Positions 1-11,022 of a DNA stretch of 64,000 bases are shown here, in pieces (the stretch's first letter is position 1; every line of letters begins with the position of its first letter). The notes under the pieces are model-generated. The model made no database searches, was not told where the DNA came from, and saw only the letters and a list, made by a program, of their open reading frames with translations. The stretch is taken from positions 20,973,207-21,037,206 of the forward strand of contig NC_064769.1 in the NCBI RefSeq assembly GCF_011397635.1, given 5' to 3'. The position numbers and the translations under genes were made by a program. The DNA is from Epinephelus fuscoguttatus. Lineage: Eukaryota; Chordata; Actinopteri; Perciformes; Serranidae.

Positions 1-1297
1 GGAATACTTCAACTATATCTGGCAGCATTGAGGTCATTTGTTTTTGGTCTCCTGCTCCCAATTAGTATGCAACATATACAGCAAACCAACCACTGCAAAA
101 GGTTTCCGCATAATTTGTTTCCAAATTATATAATCAACACACTATAAGCTCCACCAGGCGCTTGCTGTCAAAAGGATTAAAAGATCGAGGGCAGTTAACA
201 GTTTGCAGGTTTCGTTACAGTATGAAAAAGAAGGGGTTCCTCTTATTTTGTTGTCTTAAGTGGATTTCCTCGCTGTCACTTGCAGCACTACTTCTGACAA
301 ACTTCATGAACACATTCTAGAAGTGTGAAAGGACTTACTTCACAAGTCAATGTGGTCATAGTGACACAGAAATGTGTTGCCTGCAGAGTTGACTTGAGAT
401 TATCTGACCAAGTTGCAACACAAATTCTGCTTGTGCATAAGAGCTTTTAAAGTCAATTATTGTTGACATTTTAAGATCTGTACAGTGCAAATCATCTGAA
501 TTTGCATTTTGTACACACTTTAAAAAATTAGTGCAAGTCACACAGAAGCTGCCGCATAGTTATTCAGAGCTTCAGATAAGAGAGCAAAGTCACAGAAACA
601 CACTTGGTTCCTCTATTTCCCCCAGCCAAGTTCCCTGTCCTGTTTCTCCTTTCTCCTCCCCCTTCGCTCTCCGCTCTGATACAGCTGAGTTTGTTTCACC
701 ACATGAGGAAGTAAGTTCTAGCAAACAGGGATAGTTTCGAGTGAGAGGCTCCGTTTTTAGACACACACCTGATCTGAATTGATTGCCAGTCAGAAGTGAG
801 GGATGGCTGCTGGCTGATCAAATATAACAGTTTTGATGCTGCGGGCAAGGACGAAGCCTTTGTACATAGGGCTTGCTCTATCCACTAAGCCACCGACGCC
901 CCCATAACGCCCATTTTGATGCTGCTGGCTGAAGCACTCTCGCTCAGTCCTGGATACTGTCATTAGTCAGATGTAAAAATGAGACGTAAAAACATGAGAA
1001 AATAGGATAGTAATAGGACAATTTTGAGGTAGCTTGCAGATTGCAAAGTAACTAGTGGAGTAAAAATTAAATTAGTAATTGATTTCAAATGCAGGCTTTT
1101 ACTGGTAACAGAGTATTTTCACTCTGTCAAATTGTTTGTTGGGAGCTGTCTGACTTGGGGTTTCTGTCTGCATGGTCAACCACCTAGTTACCCCTCTGGT
1201 GATTGATAACGTTATCTCCATGTGCAGTCATTAAAGGACGCTGGTAAAGACACTTACAATAACTTCTCTATTTCAACACCATGCGTTTTTGTTGCAG
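1..1297. other. Non-coding left edge (upstream part or intron of fyb1)
   Basis: No exon could be supported here. The first recognisable fyb1 exon at 1298 starts mid-codon, so at least one more coding exon lies to the left, and most or all of this stretch should be intron. A short open frame at 531-734 has no recognisable domain and ends in a purine-rich GAGGAAGT motif near 704, which resembles an ETS site. That motif alone does not prove a promoter. A short SINE-like fragment lies at 838-905. Confidence 0.6.
838..905 (-). repeat. tRNA-derived SINE head fragment
   Basis: Read on the minus strand this stretch contains TGGCTTAGTGGATAGAGC, which fits a Pol III A-box in a tRNA-like head, followed by a short unrelated extension. 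No clear B-box (GGTTCGANTCC) follows, so it is a truncated SINE rather than a functional tRNA gene. The family is not named. Confidence 0.6.
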
Positions 1298-4200
1298 GCC
1301 CTGGCACCTTTAAGAAACCCACCATCCCACCTCCTCTGGCCTCTCACCCCAGTAACCTTAGCAACAATGTGCCCCCGACTCAACCCCCTCAGCCTGCAGT
1401 TCCTAGTCTGCCCCCACGACACCCTGGAGCCATGTAAGCACCACATTTATACACACACACAAACACACTTACAAATGATATATCCTGTGATGTTTTCTGA
1501 AAAACTGTGACAAAAGGTAAATCCTGACTCTAATTTTCAGGATCCCACAAGATGATTTCTATGATGATGTTGATGAATTAAGCAGCGCTCCTCCGCCTCC
1601 ACCACCTGCAGGTTCAGTAACAGTCACTATTTGATCAACTGTGATGCGTCATGACTATGTGACAAGGCATTTATGTTTTTAGCGCCACAGGAAGACAGAC
1701 GAAGACTGTACGGCACTGAACCTTGTACCATATTTACATATCAAAAAACACACTTAAAAGGAAATAAGTGTGTCCTACTGTTACAAACTTTTTACCTGCC
1801 TTGGTGTGCTTATTTCAGTTATTTGCATATGATGTACTATATGGCTAAAACTGTACATTTCTTTGTGGTTTCTATCAATAACTGTCTAGACAGTCTAGTT
1901 CCCATATGTGAAACTTAACACATGAGCCTAAATGTTGTTTTACATAATTCATAATCAAGTGATAAAATGTTTGAGCAACCCTGTGACTGTTACCAAAGGA
2001 CCAAAAATAGTCAGATCTGAAGTGTGAGTCAGATCATGATGATCGCAACTACTCCAAAAGGATCAAATCCTCATGTAATGTTGATTCATTGTTTCTCTTT
2101 AGGTCACCCCAGTCAGAGGCCAAAGGTGAGACATGCTGATTTACTTTCACATATAAACAGATTTGCATGCAGTTATGTTTGCAGAGGCTGACACACACCC
2201 TCAGATAAGAACATGTATGTGTATGTTCAAAGTGAACTGACTCCTACTGAGCTATTAACCTTATGTAAAGCCCTTGTATAGGCTAGTTCTGTACTAAACT
2301 GAACGTGACATCGTCAGACTGAAATACTATAGAGCTAAAGACATTCAGTAATAGTGTTGAGCTTTGGTCGTATGTACGGTGATGCATTCACTTACTGTAT
2401 ACGTACTGTACTGAAGTGCTTTTGAGCTTAGAGGAAGTGAATGAACTGCAGAGTCAGTGACTTTGAACTTTTGAAGTTATCTTAACAAAGTGACTAGAAT
2501 CAGCAAATAAATGTGTGACTTCGACCTGAAAAAGAGACGAGACTAATAAACCTAGTGGTGCATTATGTAGTGAAAACATACACCAACAACATAGTAAGTT
2601 AATAGGAAACAAAGAAAAGATGAGTACTGTAAAGGAGAATAACTTTCAGTGATGAACAAAGCAAATCAGGTATGTAAGTATTTGTTAGATTGACCTCAGA
2701 ACACAGTATGAGAGATGTGTGAATAAAAAAATGTAGGATTAGCGCATTAAAAGCAGTAATCCAGTAGAAATTAAAAATGTTAAATATCTCATGCAAATAT
2801 ATGTGACTATAAAAAGTGGAAATAAAAAAAGTGAAAAGAACATTAGGGCAAATATAGAAAAGGTGGTGTAAAGGACATTCAGTATCTACTGTATGATTTA
2901 GAAAAGTAAACTAATTACTGCTGTTTTCATCCATTTTCTGGCCCAGGGGGAAAATGATTCTGATGGAGAGATGTATGAGGATCTGGATGAACGATGGTGA
3001 GACTGTTCGACATTAAATCCTTAGATTATCATCCCACACCTCATTGGATCTGTCCTGTCTTGGAATCTGGTTTAGTTTTAGGTTTATATTTATGAGTAAA
3101 TGTGTATATGCCCAGAGCGAAAAACTTTTATCAACACTGCCCTCTGGTGGTCGTTTTGCAACACTACAAGAAGTCATTCATTCTAACTTGGATAAACTCT
3201 TATTCTAATTTGTGTTTCCAGCATTGTCTGTGTTTTCTATTTCCAGAAAAGCCCAGCTAGTGTGTTAACTGTGCAAGTTAACACAGGCTAAGATACAATT
3301 AGACTGACAAAAAGCCTCTCCTCGTTTAAATAGTAAAAAAAAGTTTTGGTATTTTAGGAGCAGCTTGTAGTCTGCCACCAAGTAAGCCACATCTTGCAAG
3401 GAATTTTGTTTCTCTATCAGTCTGTCACAACTTATAATTTCTGTCTACTATCAATTCTCTCTTCCACTCAAAAGGGAAGCGGCTGAACAAAAACAAGATA
3501 AGAGGAAAGAAAAAGAAGATAAGGAGGAGAAAAAACGACTGGAGGCTGAGAAGAAGGAGCAGAAGGAACGTGAGAAGAAGGAACAAGATGCCAGAAAGAA
3601 GTTCAAAGTGAGTAAACAAGACTGAACTGAGTATGAAGCAGGCAGTTAGCTTAGCTTAGCATGAAAAAGGACAAATATCTTGTTTTATCTGTATAAAAAC
3701 AATCTATTGTTTTTTTGTTTTATTGTCTGTGTGTGTGTTTGTGCATGGCTGTGTGTTAGTTGGTCGGGCCCCTGGAGGTCATCCATCAAGGGAAGGCTCG
3801 TGTGGATTGCAAAAGCAGTAAGACCGACCTTGCTCTGAAGCAGGGAGAATGCGTGGACATCATCCGTGTTCAGGGCAACCCAGAGGGGAAATGGTTGGGA
3901 CGGACGCAAGATGGATCCAGTAAGTTCGCACATGTATCCGTCATTGTTCTCATTGTCCTCCCTTCCCATCCATCTCATCTCATCGGGTCTCATCTGTAAA
4001 TAGAGGATAAGACTTTTAGTAACATCTCTTACTCTTATTACCTTTATATTCTCAACCTATTCTCAATTTCTCATTTAATAGCCTGTATTTGCACAACAGA
4101 CATGCAATAATAAATCATACCCCACTTCCTAATTTAAATCAAATAATCACATCAACAATTTCACTTTGCTTTTTGTTTTTAACAGTTGGTTATGTAAAGA

Positions 4201-7200
4201 CCACTTCAGTGGAAATAGACTTTAACACTCTGAAGAAACATCAAGCTCAGCCGGCGTACGAGCCAGAGGTATACGATGACATCGATGTGGTCCCCTCTGA
4301 TAACAGGTACTGAATTTGAGATTCAAACTCTGCATCAATAAGTTGCACAGGCAAGTTAACACTGCAGTGTGGCAGGGTGTTTTGTTCCAGGTTTGGCCCC
4401 AAAATCTTAAAGTAGTAGTTTGTCGTTTTGGAAAATGTTCACTTTCTTGGGGAGAGTTAGAGGAACAGATCAAAATGAAGCTAGAGCAAGCAGCTGGTTA
4501 GCTTAGCTTTGCATAGACTGGAAACAGGGAAAACTGCTAGCTTGTCTCTGTCCAAAGGTTAAAAAAAACCAACCACCGGCACCTTGAAATAAATATTTCA
4601 CCTGCAAAATGATCATTTGCATGTTACTCAGCCAGTGTTACACTTAATCTGTGAAGAAAAAGTTTAATTTATCCAGTACCATGCTCAATACTTCCCAAAC
4701 AAATGATTTTTGCTGAAGCCTTACGATCTACAACACTTCCACATTACCAGTCTCACTCATGGATGAGTATTGTGCCACTGCAGCTCAATGGAATGCACAA
4801 GTAGAGTTCATACGTACATGCTGGGCTAGACGCGCTACTTGTATACGGAAGTGTTAAATATAGTAAGGTTTTATCAGAAAGGTAGGTTACAGTAGCACTA
4901 AATATTTGACTGGTAAATTAGACTTGGATTACACTGCAAAGTTGTGGGACATTGGTAAACGCATGTTTTGATATAGTTTTGCCTTCGTTAAACATGGCCC
5001 CCATTTACTTCAATTCATCAAGAATCTTTGCAGTTTTTGGATTATTCGTTCACTGTTAAGGCATGCACGAAAAACAAAGGTTTCTTTGCAAATTTACCAT
5101 AACATGAGGTGAGTAACTGATATACAAATGGTAATTTTTCAGGTGAAGTTTTCCTTTAAATTTAACTAATTAACAAGTGCATAACATTGCTAATAAAGTT
5201 TACCTTTGGACCCTGTTTATTACATGTAACACCTCTTTAATCTGTTGTAAGAAATGAAAGTTTACTATATTTTTAAATGTTTGTATAAAATTCTTTTCTC
5301 TCCACAGTGGGACCAAAGGACCAGGAGGTATGCTTAAAGCCTTACATTCAGATAATTTATTTCATTATATTCTGTTACAGTCTGCACTAAAAACATGTCA
5401 CCAGTTACATGACGTTGCATATGTATTTGTTTTTTTTCCCCTGTAGTTGTCCTGCCCCCACTACCAGGAGAAGATGGAGAAATATATGATGATATTCTTG
5501 ATCCAAACCTGGAAGTCAGGTGAGAACTGATTTGTTTATTTACAAGAAACGAGTACGTTAAACGCACTGAAATGAGTGTTTCAGTACAAAATGCTTGAGA
5601 TGGATTCACAGGAAAGATTAAACAATGATACAGAAAAAGAAATGCAACTCTATTCATGCTTGGTTGGCTCACTAGTCCTGTGGACTCCAGGTCATCTCCT
5701 CCGAAGCCTCGTGGCTTCCTGCGGATGTTTGACCGGAACAGACGTCCAGCCAGCACTAAAGTGTAAAATACACTCAGTAGTAAGACTGATCACAGATCTA
5801 CTATCCGCTGTTGTTAATCCCTCATCTTCCAGCCGTCGTTCCCCTTTAATGACTTAACAGTTCCTCTCAGATGAAGTTTTGCTTTTGAATGTTGATTTTC
5901 ACCGCAGGTCAGATCAACCACTTCACCTCTAACTGAGTAACATTAAAGGATGTTATTTTGCGAACTGAATAAAAGTTCTGTGATTACAATCAGTGTAGCT
6001 GATTATCTATGATATGATTTTACTAATCTTCCCGAGTCATTTGCATGTCCGTAATCGATGCATGACTATTAACCTAATCAGAAAATCAAGGCACCATCTG
6101 CTAACACCATCAAGTGTACTAATTAAAATACTGTGTTGCAATACATGAATATTATTATTAATTTGGGCTGCTTTGAATCATATTAACCTCATTTTAATTG
6201 ATGATATTGTGATGATATAAATTATGTAACACTTTAATAATTTTTCTTCTCTTGTGCCAGATTGCCTCCACCCAGCCAGTTCACTGCAGACGGGAATTCA
6301 GGTACCACTTACTGTGATGATACTACCATGTGTTGAGTGGGTTTTAATGGACAAAAGATACTATATATGTCCTTCCTCAGAGTTTCTTCTTCTCTATTAA
6401 AAACAAAGTAGATGTGCTGGTTTGAATCTATGTTGTGACTAAAGGAAAACATACTGTACTCTAAATTAATGTGGAAGTGCCCTTTTAGCAGGGTAAATCT
6501 ACCCTTATGCAACTGGCCTTTGGTCATTTAAAAACAAAAGTCTTTGCCTGGCTTCGTGGTAGGCAATATTAAAGTGAGACTATAATTTCTGAAAGAAGAT
6601 ATAACTCTCACAAATATAAAAATTTAAATTCATAAGCAATTAAACATACTATTGATCAATTTAATACACACTGTGGTGTTGCTGCTACAGCATTATTTGG
6701 CCTAATATGACCAGTAGCTCCTAGCAGCTAATTGTTGTTTTTAAAATTGGGATTCCTGAATCATTTTACTGACTTTATGACTTTTCTCTACTTGTGTTTC
6801 TGTTATGCTACATTTTAGCATTATATTGTCATAATTTGTGATGGGTGTTCAAGTAAAGCTACAATTGTTTTTAAGAAAAACTCTGTTGACACTTTTATGA
6901 ATTTTATCTAAAACAAGTAATGTTTTTACTGATCTAAATTTATTTATGACATTAAAACGGGTCTGAGCCGGTGGTGGAAGAATATTAAGATCTTTTACTT
7001 AAGTTAAAGTAGCAATACCATGCTATAGATGTACTCTCTTATGAGAAAAAGTCATGAATTAAAAATGTTATTCAAGTAAAAGTACATAAATATTAACATA
7101 AAAATATACTTAAAGTACCAAACGTAACAGTAGCCCAACCATATATAATAGTAGAATATCTGATGCATTAATGTATCCATCATGTCCATTAATGTTGCAG

Positions 7201-8792
7201 CTGGTAAAGGGGGAGATGATCTTAATTCATTTTTATATATTTTATATTACATACTCATGGTTTAAGTACTTACTTAGTTAATCTACACCTGCAAAGTAAC
7301 TAATAACCAAGCTCATGCCTGACACATAGTGAAGTAATGTATAAAGTAGAGGAAAATAGAAATACTCAGTTAAAGTACAAGTATCTTAAATGTGTACTTA
7401 AGTACAGTACTTAAGTAAGTACTTAGTCACATCACAGGTATGAGCATATCTTTTTATGTCAGCTTTAAGCTTCACCAGTCAAAATTAAAATTGCCCCACA
7501 CCTCCTCTTTACATCCTTTATAGGTGACTATTGTTGTTATAAAAATGTTCCCACTAATGTCAGAAGTCTAAACGATAAACGTGTCACATTACTAACTTCT
7601 TCTACATTGTCACAGACAAACCTGCACCAATTGATGAGGAGATATACGATGATGTTGACTCCCAAAACGCGCCTCCCCTTCCTCCCATCAGCAGGTACAA
7701 CTACATCAATCTTACAATAACATAGCCTTACAATAATTTCCTTTCATATCCATGATTTCAAACTTTAAGAAGACATATTTTGCTCAAGTAAAGAAAATTA
7801 TGAGTAACCCATTAGCCATTTGTTTTTGCTCTCCAGCCTTCCACACCTGAGAGGCAAAGGCAAGACTGAAGAGATGGACCCAAAGAAGCAGAAAAAGCTT
7901 GAGAAGGAGGAGAAGGAATTCAGGAAAAAGTTTAAAGTTTGTCTCTCTATTACGTCTTTACGCTTGTTTCTGTTTTGCTGTTATCAAGAACTTTAGACTG
8001 CTCTACAGTGGGAAAAAATGTGTTACTCCCTACTTTAAATATATTAATATTTAAATTACAAATAAAAAGAACAATACTTTTGGTCAAAGTTCATTACAGT
8101 GTTGAGTATAATCATCCAAGTGAATATAAAGTTGAACTTGAGTTCTAAAAAATGACCTTAAAATGAAATGAATTCATAGTCACAATACTGATGACTTAAT
8201 TCTCTTTCAGTATGACGGGGAGATACAGGTGCTGTACCAGGTGACCATCGCCCCAACACTCACTAACAAGAAGTGGGGTGTGAAGGAGCTTCCTGTCAAA
8301 GCAGGAGAGAAACTTGACGTCATCGTTAAAGCCGTGGATAACAAAATGATCTGTCGGAACGAGGAGGGCAAGTGTGAGTATCTGCTGAAAATGAATCAAA
8401 ACATGTATTCAAGACTCCCACACTGCTGCTTTCTTTCATTCCATGCACCATAAAATTGGACCGCCCAAGTCTAATATTTTTCTGTGTGTATTTTACAGTT
8501 GGTTATGTTTCGATGGGCCACATTGTGACGGAGTGAGTACCTCAAACAGTCACACATTCATACACACAGATAGACTCAACACTATGCTGTCTGTACTGAT
8601 TGGTTCATTTTTGTTTACAGTGATGGTGATATCTACGACGATATTGGAGATGGTATGATTTACCGTTAATCATTCATTGGTTCATAATTTGTTGATATCC
8701 ACACAGTGAACCTAAATCATGATTCATAATAGAGATTATATTGTAATCAATATTATATTTTCTTTTCAGATTGCATCTATGACAACGACTAG
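1298..8792 (+). CDS. fyb1: FYB1/ADAP adaptor protein, C-terminal part (16 exons, 5' partial)
   Basis: ADAP is a cytosolic adaptor of T cells, platelets and myeloid cells. It links SLP-76 and SKAP proteins to integrin activation and actin. Exons: 1298-1433, 1541-1611, 2103-2125, 2947-2996, 3475-3607, 3760-3919, 4186-4306, 5308-5327, 5447-5519, 6261-6301, 7616-7694, 7837-7936, 8211-8373, 8499-8532, 8621-8652, 8770-8792. They join in frame to about 418 residues. In order they encode a proline-rich stretch, FYDDVDEL, EMYEDLDE, a Lys/Glu-rich helix ending KKFK, a first helical SH3 core (LVGPLEVIHQ to IGYVKTTSVEI), EVYDDIDVV, EIYDDILD, EIYDDVDS, a second charged helix ending FRKKFK, a second helical SH3 core (YDGEIQVLYQ to FGYVSMGHIV), then DIYDDIGD and a CIYDND end. 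The twin KKFK-hSH3 modules and the terminal CIYDND are hallmarks of FYB1; PRAM1 has only one such SH3. The Y-D-D sites are candidate SLP-76 SH2 ligands. Two exons are only 20 and 23 nt. The donor after 7936 (GTTTGT) is weak. The N-terminal part is outside the window. Confidence 0.93.
4395..5160. repeat. Interspersed repeat block in a fyb1 intron
   Basis: The first part, roughly 4395-4600, carries the phrase 'cagctggttagcttagct' followed by 'gactggaaacaggg'. A diverged copy recurs at 54690-55010, which shows it is dispersed. The rest, to about 5160, ends in 'ggtgaagttttcctttaaat', the style of many teleost non-autonomous DNA elements. There is no open frame of note. Boundaries are approximate. 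Confidence 0.55.
6971..7435. repeat. Interspersed repeat rich in 'acttaagtaa' words (fyb1 intron)
   Basis: The stretch opens with 'gtggtggaagaatattaaga' and closes with runs of 'tacttaagta' and 'acttagtcacatcac'. Internal words such as 'caagtaaaagtac' and 'acttaaagtaccaaa' match, from memory, a repeat very common in percomorph genomes. It is non-coding. The class is not assigned. Confidence 0.55.
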
Positions 8793-8944
8793 AAACATCC
8801 TGCACCGCGTTTATTGTATTACACTGATATTGTTCATGTTATTTATTATGTTTACTGATGGTATACATTGGGAGCTGCTTTTGGTTAGCCTGATAACCAT
8901 TTCATTTCCCCTCGTTATTTATTAATCAGCATCTGTAATCCCTG

Positions 8945-8950
8945 AATAAA
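8945..8950 (+). promoter_or_regulatory. Candidate polyadenylation signal of fyb1
   Basis: An AATAAA lies about 150 nt after the fyb1 stop codon. A second AATAAA occurs at 9392-9397 and could serve a longer 3' UTR. Which one is used cannot be told from sequence. Confidence 0.55.
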
Positions 8951-9893
8951 TTGGGCATACAGATTATGTTTCAGGGATTTGGAATCAGGCTAACTTTAAT
9001 TCATCTGAACAATGTGATCCTGTTAAATTTTGTTTCTTCAAACAACAGCAGAACGGTTTAATGGGGTTATGTTGATTGCAACATTTCAGTTAAGTGGGAA
9101 ACATTTGTTATAAAAACAGTATTTGCATATCTCTGTCTGCCTTTAGTGGAAACTCAGCAGCATTGTATGTACGTGTATGCTTTTACTGTGTTTTGCATTT
9201 TTTGTTTTGTTCTGCAATTTTATCGCTACATGTTGTAACATTACTTGTGATTTAATTATATATATATTTTTTCATTTATTAATGTTCATGATATGATACT
9301 GTATGTGTATTTCTTTGGCATCTGTAAGGCCAACTGAATTTTTAACAGCTCCTAAATTAACCTCAGCATCTTTGTCTCAAGGTTTAACATAAATAAAACT
9401 GTCTCAGTGCCAAAGTTTCTCTACAATACTGTCCACACAACAAGGAAATACTTGAATACAAATATGATTTTCCTCTACACATCTTAGTTTGTCCTGTTGT
9501 TGAAGTAAAAGCACATCTGCTATTAAAGGATGATCCTGTTCCATGAGTATATCCAACAATAACATGCACAGTACACTGTGGTGAGATGCTTGTAAACTTG
9601 GGTAACGTGAGTGCAGGTGTGTGATGTGTATAGGGCTAAATGGACACCTTCTTTTCCTGCAACAAAGAAATTGCAACTCCTCAATCATGACATCCTCTGT
9701 GCAGTTTATCTGCAAGAAGGGAAATTGTAACATCTAGTGGCAGCCATCAGGAACTACAACAACAGCAAACTTAGAAATGGGATTTGAATTTAGTAGAAGT
9801 TTAATTTTTGCTGTGAGATATATTATAGAGAGTAGAGGTAATAAAATCTAAGAACTATAACTGGGATATCTACCCAAGTGTATATTTGTATAG

Positions 9894-10140
9894 CCGATAC
9901 GATTACTGAAAATTGATTAATCGACCAACATAAAATGAATTGAATGATTAATTGTTTGAGTCCCTGTTTGAGCAAAAATGCAGACAATTTTATGAGTTTT
10001 TTTTGGTTTGTTTTCATGTCGTAAACTATTATAAACTAACTATCTCTTCAGTTTTGGACAGCTGGATGAACAAAACAGCAGATCTGAAGATGGGAAACTG
10101 ATTAGTGCACATAGCAGATTAGCAATCAGAAAAATAATAT
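9894..10140. repeat. Dispersed teleost repeat, copy A ('gattaatcgaccaaca' family)
   Basis: It begins near 'gattactgaaaattgattaatcgaccaac' and continues through 'gagcaaaaatgcagacaat' and a 'cagttttggacagctgg' segment. Shared words relate it to copies at 17769-18118 and 57655-57915 (opposite orientation). It is AT-rich and non-coding, and this copy is strongly diverged. Confidence 0.5.
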
Positions 10141-10423
10141 TTGTTTGCAGCTTGTACCCACGGCTTTACCAAACTGACTCAGGTGAGGTGGTGCCACAGT
10201 TGAGGTGGAGGCTAGATGAGGCATGAAGTCATGTCCCCTTGACTGGCAGCAGAAGATTAAGACCACTAGTGATATCATGTAAACATGCCATGAATGAATC
10301 CAGAGGTGCCAATAAGTGGGAAAATGCTAAACAATTCAGGGGCCCTGAAACATGCATGGGATTTTACATATTTATTGTGCCTGAGATGTTTTCCAGCAGA
10401 GCACCTGAATGGTTTTCACATAA

Positions 10424-10482
10424 AAATTAAATTAAATTAAATTAAATTTAAAAAAATAAATTAAATTAATTAAAATTAAATA
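10424..10482. repeat. (AAATT)n-type low-complexity tract
   Basis: Irregular repetition of 'attaa' and 'aaatt' over about 60 bp. Confidence 0.8.
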
Positions 10483-10899
10483 ACTGTGTCTCATATAAGA
10501 ACTGATGAGATGTATTAGGAGATGAGATGCTGCCTAGTATGAACAGGGTTTTTGTTTGGACTAAGGCTATTTCTAGTTTGACTTTCTTGTTTAAGTCATT
10601 TGCATATTTCCCTTATCTGAGTAGCCAACTTGTTGTATAACCTGCCCATTTCCTCTAGAGCGACACTAAATTAGTTTTACCACTTCAAATAAATATGATA
10701 AATGTTCATGTTCGAGCCACTACGTATTCATTAAGCTAACTGTGCACTTGTTTGCTAATTGTTTGGACATTATTACCTTGTAAAGCTGGTGGGTCCACTG
10801 AAACTGTTACTGTTTGTTGCTTTGGTCCATTGTTTGTTGTTGTTGAAAAGGGCAATAAATATTGCATTTAGGGAAAATATATTTGTCTAACACGGTAAA

Positions 10900-10927
10900 A
10901 AACAACAACAACAACAACAACAACAAC
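10900..10927 (+). repeat. (CAA)n microsatellite
   Basis: About nine perfect CAA units just upstream of the atp5me promoter. Confidence 0.9.
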
Positions 10928-10983
10928 GATGTAGTTTTAACGGTTTTTTTTTTCTCTCATGTCAAGTTAAAAAAAAATTACGC

Positions 10984-11007
10984 ACTTCCGCTCTGCCCCG
11001 GAAGTCA
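10984..11007. promoter_or_regulatory. Inverted pair of ETS/GABP-like sites in the atp5me promoter
   Basis: ACTTCCGCT at 10984-10992 and CCCGGAAGTCA at 10997-11007 form an inverted pair of ETS (GABP/NRF-2) motifs ending about 15 bp before the atp5me ATG. Paired GABP sites next to the start are typical of nuclear oxidative-phosphorylation genes with TATA-less promoters. The motifs are seen; their use is inferred. Confidence 0.65.
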
Positions 11008-11022
11008 CTTCATCGCTTCACC

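Larger units (their letters stand above)
8793..11022. other. fyb1 3' flank and intergenic region to atp5me
   Basis: This stretch holds the fyb1 3' UTR, a dispersed repeat at about 9894-10140, AT-rich low-complexity sequence at 10424-10482, and the atp5me promoter just before 11023. No further gene was found. Confidence 0.6.

Noticed and set aside
541-734. Possible first exon of fyb1 or a small gene (Ser/Pro-rich frame)
   Set aside because: No good start, no domain, and the phase to the exon at 1298 could not be established.
838-905. tRNA gene on the minus strand
   Set aside because: Only an A-box-like head is present; there is no B-box or cloverleaf, so a SINE fragment is more likely.
3425-3619. 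Leu/Phe-rich minus-strand frame that looks like a membrane protein
   Set aside because: It is the antisense of the Lys/Glu-rich fyb1 exon; complementing AAG/GAG codons gives Leu/Phe.
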